DNA of 64,000 nucleotides from Epilithonimonas arachidiradicis (GTDB lineage Bacteria; Bacteroidota; Bacteroidia; Flavobacteriales; Weeksellaceae). The DNA lies in contig NZ_RAQH01000001.1 in NCBI RefSeq assembly GCF_003610695.1, forward strand, positions 248,001 to 312,000. The letters run 5' to 3'. Positions 1 to 7,184 of the stretch are shown one piece after another. The first letter of the stretch is position 1; each line of letters starts with the position of its first letter. Under the pieces are notes generated by a model, which was given only the letters and a program-made list of their open reading frames with translations, was not told the origin of the DNA and ran no database searches. The translations under genes and the position numbers were made by a program.

Positions 1-1263
1 ATCAGAACTTCCTTGGAGAATCGCGGATAATTTCCCCGGAAAGCTGTCTGCTCCAAAGGTTTTCATCGTGTCCACCATCATTCCGCGGGCTCCAGAACCT
101 GATAATGGTTTTATCAAAGCTGTTGGTAAACCGTCCACGAATCTGGTGTCGAGGTGTGATGCGCTGGCAATCCATTTCATTCCGTCGATAATGACATCAA
201 AAACGCCACTTGTTCTGAGTAATGAAATCGCAATTAACATCCCAACTAAATACGGAATAATCTTCACACAAACCGTAAATCCTTCTTTTGCGCCATCGAT
301 AAACGCATCGAAAATGTTGATTTTTTTGTAAACTGCGCCAAGAACAATAGCAAAGAAAATCAATAGGATAATTCCGTTGCTCATTACTTTGCTGAAAGAA
401 TCTAATTCTTCCTTATTCAATTGAACCAGATAGATTACCAACAAAGCTATAATTGCCGAAATCCCGCCAACATAAGCCAAAACTATTGGCTGGAATAGAT
501 TAATTCTTTGTCTGATAGAAACGATTGTCATCGCTGCGAGAGTCGCACAAAAAGTCGCAATCATACAGGGCAAGAAAATATCCGTCGGGGTTTCCGAACC
601 CATTGATGAACGGATCGCAATAATAGATACCGGAATCAAAGTCAATCCGCTGGCGTGGAGACAGAGAAACATAATCTGTGCGTTGCTTGCTTTATCTTTA
701 TCAGGATTCAAAGTTTGGAGACTTTCCATGGCTTTGAGTCCGAAAGGTGTAGCCGCATTATCAAGACCGAGAAGATTGGCACTGAAATTCAGCATCATAT
801 GCCCGAATGAAGGATGGTTTTTTGGAATCTCAGGAAATAGTTTTGAGAAAAATGGCTGAATCAATCGGCTTAGGAAATTGATTCCGCCTGCTTTTTCAGC
901 GATACTCATAAAGCCCATAAACAAAGCCATAATTCCAATGAGCTTCAGGCAAATATTAACTGCTGTTTCGCTGGTTCCGATGACACCGTCGGTTTCCTGA
1001 ATGCGGTAGATTCTCACATCAGGCGACTCATTGGCCTGGTAATGAATGTGGTTTTGTTCAAACTCGAGATTATCCATCAATGGTTTTCTAATCTCCAGAG
1101 GAAGTTTGACCAACGGCTTGTAGCCAATGTGAATCGTGTCTCCACCTTTTCCCACAACCATATCATTAAAAATCTGACTGTAATTTTCTGAACTGAAATA
1201 CTTAATCGAGGCAACCGCAATTGCAATGATGATGAAGGCGGACCAAATCCTGCTTAGAACCAT
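1..1263 (-). CDS. Fused SpmA/SpmB-type nucleoside-recognition membrane protein (C-terminus cut by window edge)
   Basis: The reading frame is open from an ATG at 1263 to the window edge (421 codons), so the 3' end is missing. The protein is a polytopic inner-membrane protein. The first part resembles SpmA, with a periplasmic stretch of about residues 25-100, then hydrophobic segments and GLDNAATPFGLKAMESLQ. The second part resembles SpmB, with GAVYKKINIFDAFIDGAKEG, SGSGARGMM and, at the edge, AILQGSSD. In spore formers SpmA and SpmB are separate proteins for spore-core dehydration. In non-sporulating Bacteroidota the fused form is common and its role is unknown; the nucleoside-recognition (Gate) domain suggests transport. 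The family call is firm, the substrate is not known. Confidence 0.85.
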   Translation of the reverse strand, partial: MVLSRIWSAFIIIAIAVASIKYFSSENYSQIFNDMVVGKGGDTIHIGYKPLVKLPLEIRKPLMDNLEFEQNHIHYQANESPDVRIYRIQETDGVIGTSETAVNICLKLIGIMALFMGFMSIAEKAGGINFLSRLIQPFFSKLFPEIPKNHPSFGHMMLNFSANLLGLDNAATPFGLKAMESLQTLNPDKDKASNAQIMFLCLHASGLTLIPVSIIAIRSSMGSETPTDIFLPCMIATFCATLAAMTIVSIRQRINLFQPIVLAYVGGISAIIALLVIYLVQLNKEELDSFSKVMSNGIILLIFFAIVLGAVYKKINIFDAFIDGAKEGFTVCVKIIPYLVGMLIAISLLRTSGVFDVIIDGMKWIASASHLDTRFVDGLPTALIKPLSGSGARGMMVDTMKTFGADSFPGKLSAILQGSSD

Positions 1264-1362
1264 TCTTGGAAATTAATTTCAGTAAATGTAAGAAAAAAAG
1301 GAAATCAATTGGAGAAGTTAGATTCTAGACATTAGAATTATTGAATGCAAAAAACACAATAT

Positions 1363-1425
1363 TGTCATTCACCAGGAATCTAAATAATGCTTATCACACT
1401 TTGTTGTGATTCCTACTGAATGACA
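1363..1425. repeat. Imperfect 18-bp inverted repeat, GTCATTC/GAATGAC type
   Basis: The arms at 1363-1380 (starting TGTCATTCA) and 1408-1425 (ending TGAATGACA) pair over 16 of 18 positions around a 27-base loop. The outer TTGTCATTC and inner GAATCTAA strings recur at 26002-26030 (TTGTCATTCTGAACGAAG...GAATCTAA). It is probably a copy of a small dispersed repeat rather than a terminator, as no T-tract follows. Confidence 0.6.
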
Positions 1426-1467
1426 AACTTTATATTAAAAACTACGTTAAAATGGAACAACGAATCT

Positions 1468-1595
1468 GCAGCCCGACTTGAGCGGAAATCCTTTTTTGCT
1501 GATTCTTAATTTCTAAATTATTTGAAAATTTCTGCAAAAAAGATTGGGAGCCCTTCGACAAACTCAGGATAAACTACAGGCGGATTAAGCTGCCC
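1468..1595 (+). repeat. Dispersed intergenic repeat, family A, full-length copy
   Basis: It starts GCAGCCCGACTTGAGCGGA, holds GCAAAAAAGATTGGGA (1534-1549, identical to 16605-16620) and ends GGCGGATTAAGCTGCCC. Related copies lie at 16605-16632, 40558-40696 and, inverted, at 61398-61483 and 30195-30280. The middle (GCCCTTCGACAAACTCAGGATA) looks like an inserted CTTCGAC-type unit. Confidence 0.6.
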
Positions 1596-1666
1596 AAATC
1601 AAAACAGTAAAAACTGACATTTGTCATTTAATTTAAATTATACTTGTCTAGTATGAATTGAATTTT

Positions 1667-1675
1667 TAGTTTTGC
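1667..1675 (+). promoter_or_regulatory. Predicted -7 box for the metNIQ transcript
   Basis: TAGTTTTGC matches the Bacteroidota consensus TAnnTTTG. A TTG lies 20 bases upstream (1644-1646), close to the expected -33 spacing. The predicted start, near 1680, would place the whole leader 1690-1815 in the transcript. Confidence 0.6.
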
Positions 1676-1681
1676 AAAGGC

Positions 1682-1815
1682 TTTTTTTAAAACACTATTA
1701 TGTCAGGAAAAATGTTTTGTTGCTACGATTTAACTTTTCGAATATATATGAAGAAGTAATAATAGTGTGTTTATTTTGAAAACCTTTCATACTTCTATGT
1801 GAAAGGTTTTTTATT
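1682..1815 (+). promoter_or_regulatory. metNIQ leader with mini-ORF, long-range helix and terminator
   Basis: A 19-codon ORF (1700-1759) encodes MSGKMFCCYDLTFRIYMKK, with adjacent Cys codons TGT-TGC and three Met. A perfect 10-bp helix can form between 1692-1701 (ACACTATTAT, over the mini-ORF start) and 1759-1768 (ATAATAGTGT, at its stop). A 7-bp pairing joins 1752-1758 (AGAAGTA) to 1790-1796 (TACTTCT), which is the loop of the terminator hairpin AACCTTTCA/TGAAAGGTT (1781-1808), followed by a T-rich tail. The arrangement suggests conditional termination before metN, perhaps by ribosome position on Cys/Met codons. I see no S-box or other known SAM-riboswitch motif. Confidence 0.5.
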
Positions 1816-1834
1816 TTTTAATTAATGAATCAAA

Positions 1835-2863
1835 ATGATTGAACTGCTGAACGTCTCCAAACGTTTTATAACTAAAAATAAAACCGTCCAAGCCTTGTCC
1901 AATGTTTCCCTGTCTGTTGAAAAGGGGGAAATATTCGGTGTGATTGGAACTTCCGGAGCGGGAAAAAGTACGTTGATTCGCTGCGTGAATCTTCTGGAAA
2001 AACCTAACGAAGGAAAAGTGATTGTCGATAATGTAGAATTGACAAAATTATCCGAAGCTCAATTGACTTTGGAACGCAGAAAGATTGCGATGATTTTTCA
2101 GCATTTTAATTTGTTGTCATCTCGAAATGTTTTTGATAATGTGGCTTTTCCATTGGAACTAGAAGGAAAATCTAAATCTCAAATCAAAGAAAAAGTGGAT
2201 TCGCTTTTGGAGTTGGTTGGACTGAAGGACAAAGCAAAAGATTATCCGGCAAATCTTTCCGGCGGACAAAAACAGAGAGTTGCGATTGCGAGAGCTTTGG
2301 CCAACGACCCGAAAGTTTTGTTGTGTGACGAAGCGACCAGCGCATTGGATCCTGCAACTACGAAATCAATTCTGCAACTTCTGAAATCCATTAATCAAAA
2401 TCTAAATCTTACGATTCTTCTCATCACGCACGAGATGGAAGTGATCAAAAGTATTTGTGATAAAGTGGCTGTGATTGACAATGGCGAATTGGCGGAACAA
2501 GGAAAAGTGGAACAAATTTTCATCCATCCTGAAAAAGAAATCACGAAAGGTTTTATCCAAGCTTCTCTGAATGTCGAATTGCCATTGATTTATCAAAATT
2601 CTATCAGCAATATTGACAGCGAGAATAACAATCCGTTGGTTAAAATTTTAGTCGGAGGCAATGATGAACAAAGTTCTGTTATTATTAATCTGTTTGAAAA
2701 ATTTCAGGTTAAAGCTAAGATTATCAGCGCACAACTGGAGTATGTTGGCCATTTGAACTTTGGCATTTTGATTCTGGAGTTGCAGGGAAAAAACATTAAC
2801 GAAGCTTTGGCTTATTTGGAAAATGAATATACAAACACAGAAATTTTAGGTTATGTCGGATAG
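1835..2863 (+). CDS. metN: Methionine ABC transporter ATP-binding protein MetN
   Basis: This is the ATPase of the D/L-methionine importer and acts at the cytoplasmic face with MetI. Walker A GTSGAGKST is at residues 38-46, the Q-loop near 89, signature LSGGQ at 141-145, Walker B VLLCDE at 161-166 and the switch His in THE at 199. The last 85 or so residues form the NIL (ACT-like) domain typical of MetN, which binds methionine for trans-inhibition. Length 342 aa is usual for the family. The start follows the leader terminator by about 20 bases, and the 3' end overlaps metI by 11 bases, so translation is probably coupled. Confidence 0.95.
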   Translation: MIELLNVSKRFITKNKTVQALSNVSLSVEKGEIFGVIGTSGAGKSTLIRCVNLLEKPNEGKVIVDNVELTKLSEAQLTLERRKIAMIFQHFNLLSSRNVFDNVAFPLELEGKSKSQIKEKVDSLLELVGLKDKAKDYPANLSGGQKQRVAIARALANDPKVLLCDEATSALDPATTKSILQLLKSINQNLNLTILLITHEMEVIKSICDKVAVIDNGELAEQGKVEQIFIHPEKEITKGFIQASLNVELPLIYQNSISNIDSENNNPLVKILVGGNDEQSSVIINLFEKFQVKAKIISAQLEYVGHLNFGILILELQGKNINEALAYLENEYTNTEILGYVG

Positions 2864-3506
2864 TATTATCAATTTGTTATTTCAAGGGACAATTGAGACA
2901 ATTATAATGACCTTGGTTTCAGGATTTTTCGGATTTGTTTTAGGATTGCCGACGGGAATTTTTCTTTTTCTCACAAGAAAAGGCCAATTATTGGAAAATA
3001 AGATATCACACCAAATCGTATCTATTATAGTCAATATTTTCCGTTCGATTCCTTTTATCATTCTCATTGTCTGGATGATACCTTTCACAAGAACCATTGT
3101 AGGAACATCGATTGGCGTTGCAGCGGCGTTGGTTCCGTTGAGTGTAGGTTCCGCACCATTCATTGCAAGGTTAGTAGAAAACAGCCTGTTGGAAATTCCT
3201 TCAGGCTTGATAGAAGCAGCGAGAGCAATGGGTGCAAAACCGTTTCAAATCATCCGAAAAGTCCTTTTACCAGAAGCTTTGCCTTCATTAATCAATAATG
3301 TGAGTATTACATTAATTACACTAGTTGGATATTCTGCAATGGGCGGTGCAGTTGGTGCCGGCGGATTGGGACAAGTTGGTTATCAGTACGGTTATATCGG
3401 ATATGATTTTGCAGTAATGAATTCTGTTCTAATATTATTAATCGTACTGGTTTTCATTATTCAGCTTTCCGGAGACTTTCTTTCAAAAAAATTCAATCAT
3501 AGATAA
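2853..3506 (+). CDS. metI: Methionine ABC transporter permease MetI
   Basis: This inner-membrane permease has about five hydrophobic segments. The EAA loop that docks on MetN is clear at residues 121-145 (EAARAMGAKPFQIIRKVLLP). GAGGLGQVGYQYGY near residue 170 is characteristic of MetI. The 217-aa length matches E. coli MetI. It overlaps metN by 11 bases and ends 13 bases before metQ, forming one operon. Confidence 0.95.
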   Translation: MSDSIINLLFQGTIETIIMTLVSGFFGFVLGLPTGIFLFLTRKGQLLENKISHQIVSIIVNIFRSIPFIILIVWMIPFTRTIVGTSIGVAAALVPLSVGSAPFIARLVENSLLEIPSGLIEAARAMGAKPFQIIRKVLLPEALPSLINNVSITLITLVGYSAMGGAVGAGGLGQVGYQYGYIGYDFAVMNSVLILLIVLVFIIQLSGDFLSKKFNHR

Positions 3507-3519
3507 AAATTTAAAAAAA

Positions 3520-4320
3520 ATGAAGACAAAAATATTGGCTTTAGCATTAGCTATTATTACATTATCAGCCTGCAGCAAAAAAGAATCAAACCCTAATGTT
3601 CTGAAAGTGGGAATCGCAACCGGGCCAGAACAAAACATTGCCGAAGCTGCTAAAAAAGTAGCGAAAGAAAAATACGGCTTGGATGTGGAATTGGTTACCT
3701 TTAATGACTATGTCGTTCCGAATGAAGCTCTGAACCAAGGTGATGTTGATGTGAACGCTTTTCAGCATTTACCTTATCTTGAAGAGCAATCCAGACAACG
3801 TGGTTATAAATTAGCAGTTGTGGGAAAAACTTTTGTTTACCCGATTGTAGCTTATTCAAAAAAAATAAAATCAGTTTCCGAATTGCAACCCGGACAAACT
3901 ATTGTGATTCCTAATGACCCGACCAATGGCGGACGTTCATTATTGTTGTTGCAAAAACAAGGTATTCTGAAATTGAAAGATGGCGTTGGATTGTTGCCTA
4001 AAGTAACTGACATTATCGCTAATCCGAAAAACCTGAAAATCCTGGAATTGGAAGCACCTCAGATTCCAAGGGTTTTGGAAGACAAAGAAGTAGCTTTGGC
4101 AATTATCAATAATAATTTTGCGGCTCAAGCTGGTCTTGACCTTGAAAAAGAAGGATTATTCAAAGAAGATAAAGATTCGCCTTACGCTAATCTTATCGTT
4201 GCAAGAGAAGATAATAAGAATGATGAAAAAGTGAAAAAATTCGTACAAGCATACCAATCTCCGGAAGTAGAATCTGCGGCACAACAAACCTTCAAAGGAG
4301 GTGCTGTGAAAGCGTGGTAA
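3520..4320 (+). CDS. metQ: Methionine-binding lipoprotein MetQ
   Basis: This is the substrate-binding component of the methionine importer (NlpA/MetQ family, 266 aa). The N-terminus is a lipoprotein signal with lipobox LSAC, so Cys18 is the predicted lipidation site. The mature part carries family signatures such as DVNAFQHLPYLEEQ, TIVIPNDPTNGGRSLLLLQ and ALAIINNNFAAQAGLD. It is the last gene of the operon and is followed by a hairpin terminator at 4349-4380. Confidence 0.95.
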   Translation: MKTKILALALAIITLSACSKKESNPNVLKVGIATGPEQNIAEAAKKVAKEKYGLDVELVTFNDYVVPNEALNQGDVDVNAFQHLPYLEEQSRQRGYKLAVVGKTFVYPIVAYSKKIKSVSELQPGQTIVIPNDPTNGGRSLLLLQKQGILKLKDGVGLLPKVTDIIANPKNLKILELEAPQIPRVLEDKEVALAIINNNFAAQAGLDLEKEGLFKEDKDSPYANLIVAREDNKNDEKVKKFVQAYQSPEVESAAQQTFKGGAVKAW

Positions 4321-4348
4321 AACTTCTATTCTATATCTAATTTTTAAG

Positions 4349-4380
4349 TTGGCGGTTCTCACGAATCGTCAATTTTTATT
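4349..4380 (+). terminator. Terminator after metQ
   Basis: TTGGCG pairs with CGTCAA (one G-U) and an inner TTC with GAA, followed by T5ATT. Confidence 0.6.
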
Positions 4381-4540
4381 TATAATTCAACAAATAATAA
4401 TTATGATTTTAAAATTATTATTAATGAAAGTTAGTCTTGATTAAACTCAATCCACTTATACAAAACAAATTATGTGGTGTTTTACATAATGTCTTATTAT
4501 GACATAAATCATTTTATTATTTTTATTAATTCTAAATAAA

Positions 4541-4549
4541 TACATTTGT
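4541..4549 (+). promoter_or_regulatory. Predicted -7 box for the T9SS protein at 4567
   Basis: TACATTTGT fits TAnnTTTG, 18 bases before the ATG, giving a very short 5' leader. Confidence 0.45.
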
Positions 4550-4566
4550 TGGAAAAATTTAATTAT

Positions 4567-5631
4567 ATGATTAATAAATATCTTAGTTTAGGTCTGTTTG
4601 CAGCCTTTTTTAATGTACAAGCTCAAAACTGTACACCACAAACTGCAGGCGGGAACATTGGTGATAATGGTTGTGTAAGTTTGACTTACCAAAACCAAAC
4701 TGTTTTTTACAAAACCGTAAGAGCAGCTGATGGAAACGAGTGGCTACAACAAAATCTTGGAAGTTCCAATGTTGCTACAAGTATCGCTGACGAAGGTGCG
4801 CGTGGCGATTATTTCCAATACGGACGTTGGGATGATGGTCATCAATTAAAAACGTCTCAGACGACAGAAACTTATCCAACACCAAACAATCCTTTTGGTT
4901 TAGGAGCTGGAACAAATCTTTTCTATATCGGAGGTGGAACACCTTGGTCTTCTAACTACACAGGTTGGTTTGCCAATCCTGAACAAAATGATAATTGGAC
5001 CGCAAAAAATCTTTCTGAAGTGACCGAACACAATGGAATGGATCCATGCAAAGCAATTGGAGACAATTGGGAAATGCCATCTGAAGCGGATTGGGATCTT
5101 GTAATGACAAAAGAAAACATTTTCCCAAAACCTGCAGGAGCTACTACCGGAGGAATGCAGAGAGGTTTTGAGAGTAATCTTAAGATTGCAGGAGCTGGCG
5201 CCCGTAAAGATGCTGGCTGGGCTTTTGAAGGACAACGTGCTTACCTTTGGACAAGGTCGGCTAGTGCAAACCCTAATTTTTACCGTTATGCTTACTTAGG
5301 AACTTCATCTCTTAGCACAACTGGTTTTGGTGGTGATGCGAAAAGCTTTGGTTACTCTGTAAGATGTGTAAATAAAACGAATAACTCTCTGACCGTAAAT
5401 GATTATGCTAAAGCTGATTTCAGTTTTGGACCAAATCCGGCTGATAAATTCATCAAGGTGAATACAGAAAATGCTTTGAAATCTGTTGAAATCCTTTCTG
5501 TAACAGGACAAAAAGTACTGGAAACTAAAGACAATATAGTAGATGTTTCCAGCTTAACGAAAGGAAATTATTTCATCAAAATAACTTTCGAAAACGGAAA
5601 AACGACAACGAAGAAATTTATCAAGAAGTAA
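4567..5631 (+). CDS. T9SS-exported FISUMP-domain-like protein
   Basis: I chose ATG 4567, not the upstream TTG at 4546, because a standard signal peptide starts there (MINKYLSLGLFAAFFNVQAQ). The central part (GNEWLQQNLG, DYFQYGRWDDGHQ, MPSEADWDLVM, RAYLWTRSAS, GYSVRCVNK) resembles the Fibrobacter succinogenes major paralogous (FISUMP) domain found in many Bacteroidota surface proteins. The last 70 or so residues (FGPNPADKFIKV...GNYFIKITFENGKTTTKKFIKK) form a type A T9SS sorting domain, so the protein should cross the outer membrane and be attached or released. It stands alone between the metQ terminator and its own terminator. The ligand or function is unknown. Confidence 0.8.
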   Translation: MINKYLSLGLFAAFFNVQAQNCTPQTAGGNIGDNGCVSLTYQNQTVFYKTVRAADGNEWLQQNLGSSNVATSIADEGARGDYFQYGRWDDGHQLKTSQTTETYPTPNNPFGLGAGTNLFYIGGGTPWSSNYTGWFANPEQNDNWTAKNLSEVTEHNGMDPCKAIGDNWEMPSEADWDLVMTKENIFPKPAGATTGGMQRGFESNLKIAGAGARKDAGWAFEGQRAYLWTRSASANPNFYRYAYLGTSSLSTTGFGGDAKSFGYSVRCVNKTNNSLTVNDYAKADFSFGPNPADKFIKVNTENALKSVEILSVTGQKVLETKDNIVDVSSLTKGNYFIKITFENGKTTTKKFIKK

Positions 5632-5651
5632 TATCACTTCAAATTTTAAGG

Positions 5652-5678
5652 AAAAAGACGCTCGATTGAGCGTCTTTT
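5652..5678. terminator. Bidirectional terminator between convergent genes
   Basis: AAAAAGACGCTC GATT GAGCGTCTTTTT is a perfect stem with T or A tracts on both sides. It serves the gene ending at 5631 and the minus-strand gene ending at 5678. Confidence 0.9.
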
Positions 5679-6187
5679 TATTCCAGATATATCAAAACAT
5701 CTTTATCAACTTCTTCGTCTATAGATTTTATTAAAACGCCATTCTTAGTTCTTTCCTGCAATTCCTTAATAAAAAAACTACTTTCAAAAAACTGGCGATG
5801 AACACCCGGAATCAGACTCATAAAATAATCCATCCCGACTCTGTTATTATGAAGGTCCATTTTGGTTTCTAATGGTTCATTCGGAAACAATTCTTCGTGC
5901 ATATTGGTGAGTTTTTCACACCATTCCAATGATTTTCTTGGCGAAGACACTTTGCAGAAGTACATCATAATCAAACAACACCAATAAGAATGTCGAAATG
6001 CGTTTCCTTCACCATTATTAGAATTGGTTTCAGGATACAATTCTTTCGCTTTCGCAAAGGCTTTAAAGCTCGCATAAGTATATAAAATGGCGAACAAAGG
6101 ATGCATCAATCCAATAGAAAAAACTTTCAAAAGTTTTCCAAAGGTCAATGACTTTAATGTTCTGAAAAATATGCCTATAAATCTCAT
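5678..6187 (-). CDS. DUF6973-like protein of unknown function
   Basis: The 169-aa protein has an N-terminal hydrophobic stretch (about residues 20-45) that may anchor it in the membrane, and a conserved-looking core: GEGNAFRHSYWCCL, then NMHEELFP and MDLHNNRVGMDYF. The spaced FRH, H and D-x-HNN residues resemble the DUF6973 family. Their chemistry suggests a metal or catalytic site, but no activity can be named. The start is ATG 6187; a TTG at 6190 is less likely. It lies downstream of accD, and the accD terminator ends only a few bases before this start. Confidence 0.6.
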   Translation of the reverse strand: MRFIGIFFRTLKSLTFGKLLKVFSIGLMHPLFAILYTYASFKAFAKAKELYPETNSNNGEGNAFRHSYWCCLIMMYFCKVSSPRKSLEWCEKLTNMHEELFPNEPLETKMDLHNNRVGMDYFMSLIPGVHRQFFESSFFIKELQERTKNGVLIKSIDEEVDKDVLIYLE

Positions 6188-6192
6188 CAATA

Positions 6193-6219
6193 AAAAACTC
6201 TCCCAAATTTGAGAGAGTG
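6193..6219 (-). terminator. Terminator after accD, next to the following start codon
   Basis: On the minus strand ACTCTC and GAGAGT pair around CAAATTTGG, followed by T6. The next gene's ATG (6187) is a few bases beyond the T-tract. Confidence 0.75.
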
Positions 6220-6239
6220 CATTTTGTATTTAAATTTAA

Positions 6240-7097
6240 TTAATGATACTCGTGTACCAATAATTTTACGATTCTTGAAATCGACTCTTTGATTTCTGTC
6301 CTTTTCACGATGAAATCAACAAATCCTTTTTCCTGCAAGAATTCTGAAGTCTGGAAACCTTCCGGCAAATCTTTACCAATGGTTTCACGGATCACTCTAG
6401 GTCCCGCAAAGCCGATCAAAGCACCCGGTTCAGCAATAATCACATCAGCCGTCATTGCAAATGAAGCTGTAATTCCACCAAAAGTAGGGTCGGTCAAGTA
6501 AGCAATGTAAGGTAAGCCAGCATCAGAAAGCTGAACCAACTTAGCCTGAACTTTCGCCAATTGCATTAATGAATAAGCTGCTTCCTGCATTCTCGCGCCA
6601 CCAGACTGGCAGATAATCATATAAGGCAACTTATGTTTGATACAATAATCGATGGCTCTTCTGATTTTTTCTCCCATTACTGAGCCCAAAGAACCTCCGA
6701 TAAAAGCAAAATCCATACAAGAAACTACCATTTCTACTCCGTTTATTTTTCCGGTTGCATTTCTAATAGAGTCTGTCAGTTTTGTTTTTGATTTCACTTC
6801 TTTCAGGCGGTCTGTGTAAGACTTTGTATCCTTAAATTTAAGAATATCAACACTTTCCACATCCGCATCCAATTCCTTGAATTTATGATCGTCAAAAAGC
6901 ATATCGAAATATTCTCTACTTCCGATTCTTACGTGGAAACCATCTTCCGGAGACACAAAATTATTAGCTTTTAGTTCTTCAGCTTCTATGATTTTTCCCG
7001 TCGGTGTTTTATGCCAAAGTCCTTTCGGAACATCTTTTTTGTCCTCTGTAGAAGTTGTAATGTTTTGGGTTTTTCTTTTAAACCAATCAAATGCCAT
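6240..7097 (-). CDS. accD: Acetyl-CoA carboxylase carboxyltransferase subunit beta (no zinc ribbon)
   Basis: AccD and AccA together transfer the carboxyl group from carboxybiotin to acetyl-CoA, giving malonyl-CoA for fatty-acid synthesis. Family signatures are present: [54 protein letters not shown] and [14 protein letters not shown]. The protein has 285 aa. The N-terminal part, where E. coli AccD has a four-cysteine zinc ribbon, reads [20 protein letters not shown] and contains no cysteine before about residue 130. It is downstream of fbaA on the same strand, across an 87-base AT-rich spacer. Confidence 0.95.
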   Translation of the reverse strand: MAFDWFKRKTQNITTSTEDKKDVPKGLWHKTPTGKIIEAEELKANNFVSPEDGFHVRIGSREYFDMLFDDHKFKELDADVESVDILKFKDTKSYTDRLKEVKSKTKLTDSIRNATGKINGVEMVVSCMDFAFIGGSLGSVMGEKIRRAIDYCIKHKLPYMIICQSGGARMQEAAYSLMQLAKVQAKLVQLSDAGLPYIAYLTDPTFGGITASFAMTADVIIAEPGALIGFAGPRVIRETIGKDLPEGFQTSEFLQEKGFVDFIVKRTEIKESISRIVKLLVHEYH

Positions 7098-7119
7098 TGA
7101 TATAATTTTAGATTTTAGA

Positions 7120-7172
7120 TTTTAGATTATAAAAATTAAGCATCGATGACATTTAAAATTTATAATCTAAAA
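7120..7172. repeat. 14-bp perfect inverted repeat in the fbaA-accD spacer
   Basis: TTTTAGATTATAAA (7120-7133) and TTTATAATCTAAAA (7159-7172) are exact complements around a 25-base loop. Just before lie short direct repeats of TTTTAGA. The pairing is AT-only and has no T-tract, so it is not a typical terminator. Confidence 0.6.
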
Positions 7173-7184
7173 TTTATAATTTAA

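Larger units (their letters stand above)
1264..1666. other. Non-coding spacer upstream of the metNIQ leader
   Basis: No convincing gene lies here. The spacer holds an inverted repeat (1363-1425) and a member of the dispersed intergenic repeat family (1468-1595), both listed separately. The rest is AT-rich sequence without recognisable signals until the promoter-like box at 1667. Confidence 0.6.

Noticed and set aside
1667-1834. SAM riboswitch before metN
   Set aside because: No S-box core or SAM-II pseudoknot sequence was recognised; a new class cannot be excluded.
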